Part shown: positions 10,180 to 23,367 of the stretch, piece after piece
How positions within the stretch are numbered: the stretch's first letter is position 1
Layout of the letters: every line of letters begins with the position of its first letter
From: Paraescarpia echinospica
Taxonomy: Eukaryota > Annelida > Polychaeta > Sabellida > Siboglinidae
DNA length: 64,000 nt
Assembly: GCA_020002185.1 (NCBI GenBank)
Contig: CM034537.1
Location: 68,472,286-68,536,285 of the forward strand
Direction of reading: 5' to 3'
The notes under the pieces: model-generated
Database searches by the model: none
Told to the model about the DNA's origin: nothing
The model's input: the letters and a program-made list of their open reading frames with translations, nothing else
Translations under genes and position numbers: made by a program

Positions 10180-10466
10180 TTCATAGACCGATCCAACTGC
10201 CTACAACCGGCGGCGCATCGTCGACCAAGCCAACATGTCAGGTCGCACCGTTCATCCACACGCCTCCTACGCGCGGCATCACGCCGACAGGCGCTGACAG
10301 CTCTGACGACTCTGACAACGACATCGCCGATCTAGCTCGGATATTCCTCGTGAAGCAGCCCAACGGGCTGTGGAAAACAATCGTGCCTCACGAACTATAT
10401 CGTCGGGAAGGCTTCGGTACCCCGGAGCAACCCGTTGACCGAATGCTCGCCTATCATCCACAATAA
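10180..10466 (+). CDS. Small exon-like ORF, unknown, acidic N-part
   Basis: The frame opens just after TTTCATAG (acceptor-like) and runs to a TAA at 10464-10466 that overlaps an AATAAA polyadenylation signal (CAATAAATA). The product has a Pro/Thr-rich start, an acidic patch SSDDSDND, then a more ordered end (ADLARIFLVKQPNGLW, RREGFGTPEQPVDRM). I do not recognise it. A stop fused to a polyA signal and an acceptor at the start suggest the last exon of an element gene whose first part was not found. Confidence 0.45.
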
Positions 10467-11149
10467 ATATTTCAGTCACTACTCACGTTTTCACGCGTCT
10501 GTTTCCAATGCATAAACACCCTACTGAACGTTAGTGTATTTATGCATTTGATTGTCATTGTAATCCCACGACTAGATGTATTTAAACGCATTGGTTTCGT
10601 TTTAATCCTTCCACCAGAACGTTGTTTACCGTTAGCCAGCTATGCTGTCATCCAGGGGTCAAAGTCCACTAGAGCAGCAGCAGCCGGCCGGCGCCTTATC
10701 GCTGCAGCAGCAGTCGTCGCTCTTGCTGTCAACATAGGGTACAGCGCGCCATTCACATAGGGGGGTCGACGTTTATACAATGGTTTTATCGTGGTTATAT
10801 ATATATATATTAGCGCAATAAACGCATTATTGCTTACGTCAGCACGCTCTAGGTACGGCGTTGATCGCTAGGAGGCAAACTAAAATACTCTCTGCACTCA
10901 CCGCTAGGTGGCATCTCTAGTGTATGGGTAATCAATCATCCAATTAGTATCAAATTACAACGCTCATCAATCACGTTTTTTATAAGTAGGTTTCCGAAAC
11001 TAATTAGTGTCAAAAAAAGCCTTTGATCTTTTTTTTATAAGTAGATGCTCGAAATCGTTTAGTGGTCATTAAATTATTTTTGATAAGTAGGAGTTTGAGG
11101 CCCAACAGCCCCTCTAAACTATTGTCACCCACGGCGATTGTTTCCTGTG
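10467..11149. other. Non-coding right flank of the element, with a palindrome
   Basis: No gene was seen. It contains an imperfect palindrome at 10508-10550 (ATGCATAAACAC ... GTATTTATGCAT), a (TA)n run near 10795-10811, and three loose copies of TTTTATAAGTAGG / TTTTGATAAGTAGG between 10977 and 11090. Confidence 0.5.
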
Positions 11150-11414
11150 TCTGTGCAGCAAGACCTACTATTGTCCGGGTCGCGTCGACACGTACAGCAC
11201 CAAGGGACTGAACAAATGACTCAACACCATCGACAAGCAGGCGTTCCTGGACGTGCTGACCAATCGACGGAGCGGAAGCGGAAAGAACCGCGGGTTCCGG
11301 GTGAATCACTCGTCCCTGCTGACGTACATCCAGGAACGTGCGGCTTTGACCTACTTCTATGCCAAGCGCGTGGTCCACGAGGACGGAGTCACCATGGGAC
11401 CGGTGGACGTGTAA
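11150..11414 (+). pseudogene. Relic of a second Polinton PolB C-terminus
   Basis: The + strand frame from about 11160 gives YSTKGLNK, FRVNHSSLLTYIQERAALTY and FYAKRVVHEDGVT. These align block by block with the C-terminus of the polymerase at 2100-2440 but with many substitutions. There is an in-frame TGA at 11217-11219 and a natural-looking TAA at 11412-11414. Nothing upstream matches the rest of a polymerase. This is the tail of a different, related element copy in inverted orientation, or of a rearranged end. Confidence 0.75.
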
Positions 11415-11619
11415 CGATCGATTGCTGTCTACGCCAAAACACTGCTGACACAAAGAGGAAATGCTGTCCTACGTCAGTTGGGCTTAGATGCGCCTCTCGC
11501 TGTAACGTGGTTAGTAAGCAGAGAGTAGACCAAAAACGGACTTCAGCGGTCGTAGGAGTAGCGGTAGTAGGAACAGTCGGGATGTACCTGTACGTCTTGT
11601 ACGTCTTGTTGTACGTTCG

Positions 11620-11645
11620 CCTTCGCTCCTCGTGTGGAGCGAAGG
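11620..11645. repeat. Perfect 10-bp hairpin
   Basis: CCTTCGCTCC at 11620-11629 and its exact reverse complement at 11636-11645 are separated by six bases. It stands alone in non-coding sequence between the polymerase relic and the gag relic. Its function is unknown. Confidence 0.6.
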
Positions 11646-11869
11646 GGAACGTAAACACCCGTAAGCTCACGACCTCTGCCGCCGTGTTCAGTCACCCGTA
11701 AGTCGTACCACCATATGAGCCACTGGCGTGGTCGTAATGACCCATAAGCTACGTTTCCACAGTTAACATTGATGTTTTAAGTGTGCCGCGCACCACTTGT
11801 TTCATAGTTATCTGTATGTTTTCAATAAGCCTCCTGTGTGTAAGATTTAACGTATCATTCATACAGTTT

Positions 11870-12275
11870 TCAAAGTTTTAATGTATGTTCCAGAGAAGCC
11901 AAAATGCGAGAGGAACATGCGTTCTACTTCTTGACGGTTAGCTCGTAGTAAGCAATGAAGAGAGTCTTCGTCGCATCGAAAACGTTTGCCGGACATTCCT
12001 CTCCCATCATTGTGAGATCGCGTATAACGAATGTCTCTTCTTCTGACAGCAGGGTAGTAAGTGCCGCAAACTTGTTCATTTGCGACGTTATACCCTGCAC
12101 ACTGAAGACGTCTTCCATCTGTTGGAACCACAACCGACAGTCTTCGTGCGTCTTTGAATGAAATAGTATCTTGTTCCCCTTCGAATTGCTCGACGTGTTG
12201 ACTACTGACGACGTGGCGAGTAGAGGAGGGGCAGGATGAGTTTCAAGGTAGCGGTTTGCTTCGAACATAAACAAT
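11870..12275 (-). pseudogene. Retrotransposon gag-like fragment
   Basis: On the - strand the block DCRLWFQQMEDVFSVQGI followed by MNKFAALTTLLSEE and KTLFIAYYELTVKK is characteristic of the gag-like N-terminal domain of invertebrate LTR elements (DUF7041 type). A stop splits it from the continuation VERMFLSHFGFSGTY. Weak coding character continues upstream on the same strand to about 12510 in another frame, for example EKFRELDLQLLPLLEATK. No LTRs were found beside it. Confidence 0.6.
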
Positions 12276-12872
12276 TTTGGTGATGTAGGTTTCAGACATT
12301 TTAATGTCCTTATTCACTGTCCGTTTTCCTGGGGACGCATCGCTCAGTTTTGTAGCCTCCAACAACGGCAAGAGTTGTAAATCGAGTTCGCGAAATTTTT
12401 CGACAGCTCCCAGCATGTTTTTTCAAAGATCCTGCACTGTTTCACAAGCATCGCTTTCATCTTTCACGCTTTCCTCTTTCAAATCGGGTAGCAATATATC
12501 GTTATGCGTCTCTTAGCCGACGATCGACGCGATAGAACCGTCTGCAGACGCTCAGCCATCCCAATAGTTTGGCTTGTATGTACCATATAGGCAGTTCTGC
12601 CATACACGACCGAACACGAGGTGCGACCGTATGCAGTCTAGCGTAACGCGACAAAGCCGGTGTGTGCAGTGAAGCGTGACCTGCGAGCCTGGCAATGCTG
12701 TTGTGCCCGTGTGCGTTCAGCCGTGACGAGCTGGAGCAAGCATGTGAATGGACCAAATGTTTTCCTTCGCTAATTGCTGTTCTCTCACCTCTGTTACTCC
12801 GGAAAAAGCACATAACATATATGCACCTGTATCACGTCAGGGTCACCACTTATAGCTTCTGCTATTTTATCA

Positions 12873-14831
12873 GTGGTAGACACTATTGTAGCAATGAAAG
12901 GACAAACATGTAGGGACGGATACCCTTGGATTACACCAACACTAAAGAAACTTATTCAAAAAAGGGACAGAATGTACAAATGTCACAAGCACACTCCAAA
13001 ATACAAACATCTAAAACAAACTATACAGCAACAACTGAGAACTGCCTACTGGAACTATGTAAATGAAATTGTCACCTCTATTGAAGATAGTCAACAAAAA
13101 CAAGGTTATGCTAAGAGATTCTGGACTTACATGAAACACTGCCGTACAAACCACACAGCGATATCGCCTCTAAAACAAAATGGAATCCTACACTCAAACC
13201 CTAAAGCCAAAACGGAGATACTAAATCAGCAGTTTCAATCAGTCTTTACAGATGACCCATCTCCCCAAGTAACCAAACTACCCAATCCAACACTACCAGA
13301 AATGCCAGAAATAGAAATTACAGAAGCTGGTGTACTAAAACTCCTACAAAATCTTAAACCGTATAAAGCACAAGGACCAGATAACATCAACCCAAGAATT
13401 CTAAAAGAATTGGCTGTTGAAATTGCACCATCGCTAACTTTAATCTTTCAGAAGTCATATGCTACAGGAGAAGTCCCCACAGACTGGCTAAAAGCAAATG
13501 TCTCACCTATTTTCAAGAATGGTCAAAAATACATAGCTTCAAATTATAGGCCCATTTCCCTGACATGCATAGCATCAAAACTAATGGAACATGTCTTGGT
13601 TAGTAGTATAATGAAACATGCACATTCACACAACATTCTTTATCATCTTCAACATGGCTTTCGCTCCCAAGTATCTTGTGAGACACAGCTTATTCAGTTC
13701 ATACATGACTTAGTTACCCATATGCAGTCTGGCATGCAAACGGATGTCATAGTGATGGACTTCTCTAAAGCATTTGATAAGGTCAGCCATAAAAAACTGA
13801 TTTACAAACTCCATCACTATGGCATCCAAGGCAAAACAAATTCCTGGATTCGATCATTTTTAACAGACAGAACTCAAAGAGTCATAATAGAGGGCGAGGC
13901 CTCCTCTGAGGTACCCGTAACATCAGGAGTACCACAAGGCTCTGTACTTGGCCCTTGTCTATTCCTCTTTTACATAAATGACATCCCAGACAATATTACA
14001 TCTACAGTTAGACTTTTTGCTGATGACACCATAATGTATATAGCCCTTAAGCCTAAGACAAATACAGCTGTGCTCCAGGAAGATCTTCACAAACTTGGAA
14101 AATGAGCCATAACCTGGAACATGGAATTCATTCTTCAAAAATGCCATGTCATACCTGTAACAAGAAACAAAACTGTCATTAACAATCAATACATGCTTCA
14201 CGGTCAAACACTAGAAACTGTTTCACAGGTAAAATATCTTGGTATAACCATAACCTCAGATCTCCGGTGGAATGCCCACATAAATAACATTTGTATAAAA
14301 GCAAATAGATCACTAGGCTTCCTCCGCAGAAATCTCAAAGTTCCGTCAATTCAAATAAAAACTCAGGCCTACTTCACCTTTGTCAGACCCATCGTGGAGA
14401 ACAGCTGTACTGTCTGGGATCCATATACCCTTACACAAATAAACAAACTAGAAATGATTCAACTCCGTGCAGCCCGATATGTCTTATATCGCCACCACAA
14501 TACCTCCAGTGTAACAGACATGCTCCAGACATTAGGATGGAGATCCTTATCAGACAGAAGAACTGATGCAAAACTATGTATGATGTACAATATAGCAAAT
14601 GGCCTAGTGGGTATACCAGCAAACCAATACCTTATTCCTGTAAATATAGTCACTAGAAAACAACATTCCTTATCTTACCTTATCCCTCACTCCAGATGCA
14701 ACTACCACTTGTATTCTTTTTTCCCCAGTACCATTCGACTTTGGAATTCCCTCCCTCAATATATTGTAAATCAAAACAGCCTGTATGCGTTTAAAAGCAA
14801 CATCCAGACTTTGCAGTACCCCATGTTTTAG
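12873..14831 (+). pseudogene. 5'-truncated non-LTR (LINE) reverse transcriptase with one stop
   Basis: A single frame of about 650 codons carries a Jockey/CR1-type reverse transcriptase. Fingers and palm motifs are seen in order: QGPDNINPRILKEL, NYRPISLTCIASKLME, VIVMDFSKAFDKVSH, TSGVPQGSVLGP and LFADDTIMYIA (catalytic DD). The conserved C-terminal region follows, with VKYLGITIT, RAARYVLYR and FPSTIRLWNSLP. The only break seen is an in-frame TGA at 14103-14105, at a spot where these proteins usually have Trp. The endonuclease domain is absent, so the copy is 5'-truncated near 12870, as is usual for target-primed insertion. Its low GC contrasts with the Polinton. Confidence 0.88.
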
Positions 14832-17634
14832 ACGTTAACAAGTTCTTCTGCACGTATTTATGTTTATTTACACGATAATTTGTGTTCTTATATATTGCAC
14901 TCTAAAAACAAATTTCCTGTTCGCCTGCCATGCCACGGCACCGCCCGTATCCTCAGCATGTTGAGGCTAGGCGTGTATTGGAAGAAGAACACATGCTTTG
15001 AGCTAGAAGGTTTATTCTCCTCTGTCTGCTTATCGTAATCCTCAAGTTCACCTCAACAACTGTTTATTTGTTTTGAACTGTGTGCCGTCTCTACAAGGCC
15101 GAGGGATTATCGTGGAACAAGGTGCACGCGTGTGCGTGGATAATACGCTGGTGTGATATTATAAATGGACGAACGAACCATGTTTTATCCTTACCTATCC
15201 TCTTCGGGGTTTGAGGTCTACAAGGCTGTTGTGCAAATCCGCCATCTCGCCCTATCAACTGTTACGCGTCTTGCTTCGCTCCATGTTGTCCATCCCAGAT
15301 GGTTTCGTTCTTTTTTTTTACAAACCACGTCTATAATGTTTGAATCACTAGACACAAACTGTTCCATTTACCACTGAAGTCCACTTACAATCTCACATCG
15401 GTCATGCTTAGCCGTTCTTCCCGAGTGATTGAAGGAGGTGATATGTTTCACCATTCACATATACTCCATAACCATTGCATGATCCAAGAGACGCAGCTTT
15501 TCCACATCGCGGTGTATAGACTGTCATGGAGAACATGGAACTAAAGAGTAATGGCTAAACGATGAGATCGCCTAATTGATTGACCACGTTTAAAAGGAAA
15601 AGACTCGACAATTCGTCGAAAAACTATAGGAAAAAGGGATAGTATTGAAGTTGGCTTACTTAAAGTACGATTATTAATCGTGAAGCTGAAGTTGTGGGAG
15701 GACAACGTCAAAGATGGAAACTTCAACATGTCTGATCATCTCAACGCAGCGTTTGTTGATGAAGAAACTGTGAAAGAAAACATGGGGCAACTTATGCAGA
15801 CGCATGTACATGTCGCCAATGCCAAACGAATTTCCAAACTAACTTCCTGTGCGAAAGATGGATATTTGCTCTGGGATCCGTCCATCGTAGAGTTGCAGTA
15901 TCCTAATAGCAGACGGCATAAAAGTTAGCAGGACTTTTTTGAGTTCGTAAATGACTCCACCGTGTCCCATGATACGCTTGAACATCTTCTCCGTGCAAAA
16001 TTCTCGTCTAAGATGGCCGCGTCGTATAGACTCTGTATGATGTCCCCGTTAGGTCTTTGTTGATTTTCCGTCAAACCATATATGTGAACTTGGATTCTCG
16101 GCGTTATTCTGCACGGACACCAAACTTCGAGGCCGACCCTGTGTTACGGATGATCCCAATTCTGTCTGAACAAGACTGCTTCCCGAATTGAATACCTGAT
16201 TTTTAAAGAGCTAGCTCATCCCTGTAGTTTTTTTTAATATTTTTATTATAATTTTGACGTACGCTTTGATTTAACTAATTAATAAAAAGATGATGATGTT
16301 TAACCGAATGTAGAATATTTGTTTTATATAGTTTCTTTATTTTATGTTAAAATTAATCTACGACCCCAAGAATAGGACGTAAGACTTGTACATTTTCAAA
16401 ATACCCAATATATGTATATGAACTAGCCAGTTGCCGGTGCACTACAGTATGTACAGGAAGGTGCTTCCGCTACACGAAGGGCCTTGTGTGCACAGCCAGA
16501 TGCAAATATGCAGGAAGCTGTCATGGTCGCCGCGGTTCTCCTCGAAGACCAACACCCAACTAACACCATGCTACTGTACTTAACTAAATCATGTTGTATC
16601 TAATGTTGTTCCATGCCTGATATGATTACTCTATCTATAGACATGATTGACTTTTCCTACCTCCAATTAAATGGTGGGCTTTCTATATTAAAAAGGATAG
16701 TTAACTGATGCTGCTTTCCCTCTTTTTGGAATGCATTAAGTTTATTAAACTTGTGGTTGGTCTAAAAATGTGCGCCACAGAAATCTAATGTTGATAGACC
16801 CAACATTCATGATTCTGAAATGATGGGTTTGAACTTTATTAACAATATACGGCTTGTGCGGCCATTCGAGGTCATCACATTTACTTTCTGGACCTGACCT
16901 TGACGGCATGGAGACAAAAATAGGCATTTACTTTAGAATAGCATGATCTGAACACAAGATAAATAGCTCCAAGGTCAGTTGCATTGGCAAACTATAACTA
17001 TTTTAGGCTAAAACCTTGTGACCTTGAATCTGGGTGATGCTGAACACCACTTCGATCGATCTGGCATTCCCAAAACTATCATAATGCATTTAACCTATAT
17101 CGGTGGGGGCTATTTTAGATTTGTGCAAATTATAGGATGTTTACGAATCCCAAAATGTGTCCTATATCAAGATTTGATTAATACCTATCAAACGTTACAT
17201 GTGCCAAATTGGGTGATTCCTTCCAAAAGTGAACATTCAAACCCCTAAGACAACAGATTAGAACTCAATCTGGCAAGACATTATTTAACTTACAAGTTTT
17301 AGAGGTATTTATAGAATGCAATTATGCTTCATTAGGATACATGCCCCGTTAAACATTTATTCCAGTTAGCCCCAATGTATGTTTATTTGTCTTGTAGTAA
17401 TAAATAATTGTTAACTAAGTTGAAATTGAAGTGGTACATCGTATAGTGAAAAAGGCAACGTCAGCAATCAACCATTCATTTATTTTAGATAAAACAATAT
17501 CTCGTTAAAATGATGGACAGTTGAATCGAAATCGGAAGTGTTTATTTGACCCACACATAAAACAAAATGATTGGTTGAAGACGGCGCGTAAACCCCTGTC
17601 TGGGAGGAGAAAATACAAACACACCTACAGCTCA
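14832..17634. other. Non-coding stretch after the LINE
   Basis: No convincing gene was found. Short open frames at 15165-15377 and 15680-15928 lack recognisable motifs. A copy of an interspersed repeat (AATAGGACGT core) lies at about 16350-16425. The rest is AT-rich single-copy-looking DNA. Confidence 0.5.
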
Positions 17635-17765
17635 GGTATACACACCTACAGCACAGGTAGACACACCAACAACACATGTAGATACACCTACTGCACAGGT
17701 AGACACACCACCAAAACAGGTAGATACACCTACAGCATATGTAGACACACCTACAGCAAACTATC
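17635..17765. repeat. 21-bp minisatellite
   Basis: About six units of the form CAGGTAGACACACCTACAGCA occur with substitutions. The period is divisible by three, so both strands stay open across it without implying a gene. Confidence 0.8.
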
Positions 17766-19656
17766 AAGGATATGTGGAATAGACTCAATAAAACACGGCG
17801 TACCAACATATCCCTTAAAGATAACAAATTCGTTGCTATTTATGTCACACCTGAGCTATGGTATATTAGCACAGGGCAGCTAAATTGACAAACAAATACA
17901 CAAACTACAACAATCAACCAATTAGATCCATATAAGAAAAAATATAATTCACACAGTACACCTATGGTATTTAAAGAACTGGGACTATCAAAAACAGACA
18001 ACCCCTTGTAACTGTAACTGCTTCATCTGAAACAGAATATACCAGCTGAAGCATAGAAATGTCATATAATATTGTGTTATTCTGGATGTCAATCAGTAAT
18101 ATCGCCACTATGCATATTGTATAACCAACCAACACATTGTCAAAACAGCTGGTATTCCAGTTCCTAACAATACAGGCTGTAAATAATAAATGTGGAACTA
18201 ATGTATTATTTTCACTATTTAGATTTTAATTGTACCTTTATTATTTTATGTTATTATCACATGTTTTTCTCTATGTTATTTACTTTTCTGTAATTATTAT
18301 ATCATAACAATGATAATTTGATTTGATTCACATTCCAGTCACACTTATACACATGTAAATTTCTTGTTATTAAATGTATTAACATTATTTTGCAATATGT
18401 GTAGTATTAATTTTGTTAGTACTATTGCACTGTTATATTTGTTGATACAGATTGCAACTCTTCATGTGTTTATATAAACACCGCATTATCAACACCTTAT
18501 AAAATGTGTACAAACTGTTGTTTGGCTGTCTCTATAATTATGTGTATGATGATCTCAAAACATAAACTTCACTTCACTTATTGGAATAACAATTCTTCTT
18601 ATCTAATTTACCTGTGATCTATTGCACTAACCCTTCAAACTACGATGATTTGTGCGTGTCATTGCAATATGTTCTATATTATCGGCAACATTCTCTTACT
18701 AAATGTAACTTAATAGACTTAAAATCAATATGTAAACAATAAAAAATGAGCCCTTCTCTTACACAATATAACACTGGGATCACCTCAAGAGAACATGTGC
18801 TTGCTGGTATTGCTTTCAACTAATTATGTTTGTGGATAACGAAGGAAACACAACTTTGCAGATTTACGTGTAATAATATAATTGATATAATATTATGCAC
18901 ACAAATTGATGCAAAAAATACAACATATGTTAAAATAAAATATATCATCATTTTTATAATCGAGCTTGCATATGCGGGTACATTAACGTTTCCCTCTTAG
19001 ATGGCTTCAACCTTGAGCACCAAACTTTCAGGATTTAATCTACAACCCCAAGAATAGGACGTGAGACCTATATATTTTTTAAATACCCAATATGTGTCAA
19101 TACTCTGACCTTTTATTGGGTAAATCAGTTGTTCGGAGCATAAAACGTAATGTGCGAATACAAATATTATTTGAAAATTTTATACTATCATGACTAGGGC
19201 CAATCGATGGGCGTCAACTTCACATTCTCTCCGGGCATTTTTGCTAGTCAATTGAACATACGTAAACAAAATTGTCAAGTGAGCGACTTATTAAGCTGAA
19301 TACATGGGGGAGGGTGCAATCTCTCGTGGTTGAACAAGTCTTGCTGAACCCAGATGACCAGTAAGCACCTACTTCAGCACTGCCCACTGCAGGATGCCCA
19401 CAGGCGGCAAGCGTGGCCAAGATGACACCCCCCTAAATGAAATGGTGATAACGAGGCTATGAGTACGATGGCATCATTCGTGAGGGCGACATGCATTCCA
19501 GTCTAAGTGAACGACGAAGAAGAAAATGCTGATCCCAGGCTCTTGGGGTGGGTTAAGTCTGAACCTGTTTGGGTGCCTTTTTTTTCCTTCACGAGGAATG
19601 TCCATGGTAGTGGCTTCATTGACCTTAGGTTTTTAAGCCTCTCGTTTACTGCCTAG
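17766..19656. other. AT-rich non-coding stretch with interspersed repeat copy
   Basis: No gene was seen. At about 19000-19100 lies a copy of a dispersed repeat (blocks TTGAGCACCAAACTTT and AATAGGACGTGAG). It is also present at 16350-16425 and, inverted, at 40095-40180. Confidence 0.5.
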
Positions 19657-20320
19657 ATGTGTCAGGCCAGTCAGCGTCACTATCTCATTACTAAGATATG
19701 TCAGGCCAGTCAGCGTCACTATCTCATTACTAAGATATGTCAGGCCAGTCAGCGTCACTATCTCATTACTAAGATATGTCAGGCCAGTCAGCGTCACTAT
19801 CTCATTACTAAGATATGTCAGGCCAGTCAGCGTCACTATCTAAGATATGTCAGGCCAGTCAGCGTCACTATCTCATTACTAAGATATGTCAGGCCAGTCA
19901 GCGTCATATCTCATTACTAAGATATGTCAGGCCAGTCAGCGTCACTATCTCATTACTAAGATATGTCAGGCCAGTCAGCGTCATTATCTCATTACTAAGA
20001 TATGTCAGGCCAGTCAGCGTCACTATCTCATTACTAAGATATGTCAGGCCAATCAGCGTCATTATCTCATTACTAAGATATGTCAAGCCAGTCAGCGTCA
20101 CTATCTCATTACTAAGATATGTCAGGCCAGTCAGCGTCACTATCTCATTACTAAGATATGTCAGGCCAGTCAGCGTCACTATCTCATTACTAAGATATGT
20201 CAGGCCAGTCAGCGTCATTATCTCATTACTAAGATATGTCAGGCCAGTCAGCGTCACTATCTCATTACTAAGATATGTCAGGCCAGTCAGCGTCACTATC
20301 TCATTACTAAGCTACTTTAA
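19657..20320. repeat. 39-bp minisatellite, about 17 units
   Basis: The unit begins ATGTCAGGCCAGTCAGCG and ends CATTACTAAGAT. The copies are very similar, with one shortened unit near 19840 and one 1-bp deletion near 19905. Period 39 keeps frames open on both strands, so the ORFs here are repeat artefacts. Confidence 0.95.
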
Positions 20321-20369
20321 AATATGTTATGGTGTTGTTGTATCAGCCTACACGCTGACCGCACACAGG

Positions 20370-20530
20370 AAAAGTGACGTATTCAGGCCCGTAGCCAGGG
20401 GGGTTCACGTGAACCCTCTTTTTGTTAACCCCTTTTCTCCAAAATGTGAACACCCCTCAAAATTACATCTTTACGATGTGAACCAGTAATATTCCATGTT
20501 TCTCAAAAGCGTTAACCCCCTCCTAAAAGC
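20370..20530. repeat. Fragment of a dispersed element with CCCGTAGCCAGGGGGG
   Basis: The block GGCCCGTAGCCAGGGGGG followed by GTGAACCC and GTTAACCCC motifs resembles the ends of non-autonomous elements common in marine invertebrate genomes. Boundaries and family are not determinable here. Confidence 0.35.
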
Positions 20531-22004
20531 TGCTGGATAGTGTTCAAGCATTACAAGGAATGCCAAGAAAACCTGATTTGTGCAGATGATAAAGGGAGAA
20601 CCGTTATCTATTAAGTGATCATCACTGAATGTATGGGAGCCTAGCTGAGGGGTCTGTCCCCAATGCCATGTGTGAAAAGGGAATTCACTAGAGGAATGTG
20701 AGTCAAAGGACCATTACATCCAATTAGCCATGCAGAAAGACTTCAAACTATCCCAGGGTCTCCTGTTATGAAAACGCATGGGGTAACAAATACACAAGAA
20801 CCCAGTTTTACACCAAACATAAAACTATGAGTCCTAATTGTAAACACTCAGAGGTGACAGGTGCAGACGAAACACTGGTGAATGAACGGGGTGACGATGA
20901 TTTAACAATTATGAGCACATCAATTAAGCCATATAAACTAGTTCATTATTTCTAATCAGAACCCTGATAAAAAGTGAACGAATGGTGCGGCTTTTTACTT
21001 TTTGTATGCTGATTAAAGTAACTACTGACTGTCAGAGTGTATTTCTTACAAGCTGCAAACCCGGTAGACAAACTCATCTGGCTAAATACAAATCATAATT
21101 TTTTTCAACTATTGAGCTTGAACGTGAATTTCGATGAATAATTGTATTTAACCAATACAAAATGAAGTTTAGCTGGTGAAGCTAAACTTCATTTTATTTT
21201 AAATGCGCGTGCTGATGAGAAATCGTGTAATTGTGTAGTTGTATGGTCGCCGAAATATTGTGGTTGCTAGTTGCATGTTTATAGATCTCAGAAAGGGGAG
21301 CCTTGTCGCTGGTGAGGAGGTAATAATGTGTGAAGGGCCTTTATTATCAATTATTATGTTCCTTTTGTGTTCCCTATAGTTGTAAAATACAGTTTGTGTT
21401 TCATGGAGTCAGCGTGGTGTACAGGATATGGTACTTGACTGTTTGACACCTAGAATTTAATTCAAATTCCACAAGAGGACAATAATTTTTCTAATCTTCT
21501 ATTTACCGGGTATGTTTTATAAAGGTTTACTAACTTAATTATGTTTATGAGAAATTGTGGAACTTTTCCACATCAGATCATATAAATATAATGTATTACT
21601 TGAGTGAAAACCAGATTGTATATGTCACATTTTAACTGTTTATTCAGAAAAATAACACACTCCTCGGTGCCTCGTTTATTATATTAATATGAACATATTC
21701 AAAAGGATTTCGAGTAAATAATTCAGTTATATTAATAACATACTATCACTGCTTGTTGGCTTTTATGAATACAATTGGATGTAAATTAGGGTTAATCAGG
21801 CAACAAAATGGGACCAATGTCCACAGATCACATGAGTCCCACTTTGTTTGAAAACGCACCCCCAAAACGACCTCGTTATGGGACTGCTGGGGATGCTAAT
21901 GTGGTGTTTGTATATGAAATGAAAAATATAAGACGAAACCACACGGTCCACCAATCTTACACCCACTTCATTGTTCTTCCAGTTATGATCCCCACGGAGG
22001 GTCA
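20531..22004. other. Non-coding stretch
   Basis: No gene was recognised. A small hairpin is present near 21160-21200 (AATGAAGTTTAGC / GCTAAACTTCATT). The remainder shows no coding character. Confidence 0.5.
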
Positions 22005-22262
22005 CATTCAACGGGTCTACATTCAACAGGTCTACGGTGGCACATTCAACGAGTCTACATTCAACAGGTCTACGGTGGCACATTCAACATGTCTACGGTG
22101 GCGCACATTCAACATGTCTACGGAAGCACATTCAACACGTCTACGGTGGCACATTCAACGAGTCTACATTCAACAGGTCTAAAGAGGCACATCCAACAGG
22201 TCTACGGTGGCACATTCAACAGGTCTACGATGGCACGCCACTTTAGCGCAGGCAAAATTCAA
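22005..22262. repeat. Minisatellite of CATTCAAC(A/G)GGTCTAC units
   Basis: Two interleaved unit lengths are seen: a short CATTCAACRNGTCTA and a longer one with CGGTGGCA. About ten copies are present. No gene overlaps. Confidence 0.8.
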
Positions 22263-22959
22263 AAGGTCTAGGGGGCACGTGGTTGTAAAGAGCTAATATT
22301 TAGATCGAGGTAACACTTTGCCACATTATCGATTTGGTCCATATTGTATACGTCGATCGATACCAACCAACATTTAGGTGAAGATTGCTAAATAATGATT
22401 TACTCAGCGTGTTTTCTATAATTGCCTCTTCTCTCAAATTATTTAGTCAGTAAGGTTTTCCGAATACACTTATTGAAATGTTTTATGCATCTTGTCAGAA
22501 TTCATCAAATCTTCAGTTGTTTTTAGGAAGCAACATTTTCCATATTTTTTCTGTCTGTATTATGTCCAAACTGCTAATATTATTCCAAAATTTATCCAAG
22601 TAACGCAACATAAACCTGACTCACTCAATAGATTTATGACAAGCATAACAAGGATAATTATGCTGATCCAAATGACAACTATGATATCATTGAAGAAATT
22701 GTCACTAATGCTATGGATAAATGTAACAGACTTAAAATAGGATATTTAAACGTAATATTCGATTAGCTAAGCAAATGCAATATCAGTTCAGTTGTTAAAA
22801 GAATAGACAATTATTAAAAAGACGTGGTGTTTAATAACGGATATATTTTTTAATTAAAGCAATCACAGATTCTTTCAAAGTCAATGGATAAGTTATAAGC
22901 GACTAACACAGTTTTGCCAATGAATTTAAATCGGTTTTTAATATTGGTCCGCCTTTAGC
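22263..22959. other. AT-rich non-coding stretch
   Basis: No gene, RNA or clear repeat was recognised. Confidence 0.4.
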
Positions 22960-23175
22960 CTCTAAAATAACTAGCTGCTTGGGACCCCTACACCAAAAAA
23001 TATTATCGAACTTGTGAAAATACATCGACGAGCAGCGAGATTTGTAATGGGCAACAACAGTCGGGAAAGCAGCGTAACATTAATGATGAAAATACTCAAG
23101 CAGGAGTCCCTGGGACGCCTCAGAGAGGTCAGCCGCTTTGCAATGTTCTCTAAATATCTACACGGCGAAACAGTC

Positions 23176-23341
23176 TGTTGTATATTGATGTAACGGGTAC
23201 TAGTTGTAAGTGTCCGTCCGTGTTTTGTACCGTTTCTGCAATACATACCAGAGGCACTCTGGGATACCGCCAACCTCATGTATAGTTGATTACTATTCGT
23301 AATCTGTCTCCTTAAACATGCAAACTCCACAATACACAACA
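23176..23341 (+). repeat. 5' LTR
   Basis: Starts TGTTGTATATTG and ends ACACAACA. It differs from the 3' LTR at only a few positions. Confidence 0.92.
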
Positions 23342-23367
23342 GTGGCGACGAGAAAACGAACTTAAGC

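Noticed and set aside
15165..15928. Two short ORFs with some coding look
   Set aside because: No motif, no splice context and no similarity I recognise. They are treated as chance.
19633..20489. Long repetitive ORFs on both strands
   Set aside because: They come from a 39-bp minisatellite whose period is divisible by three. Nothing else indicates a gene.
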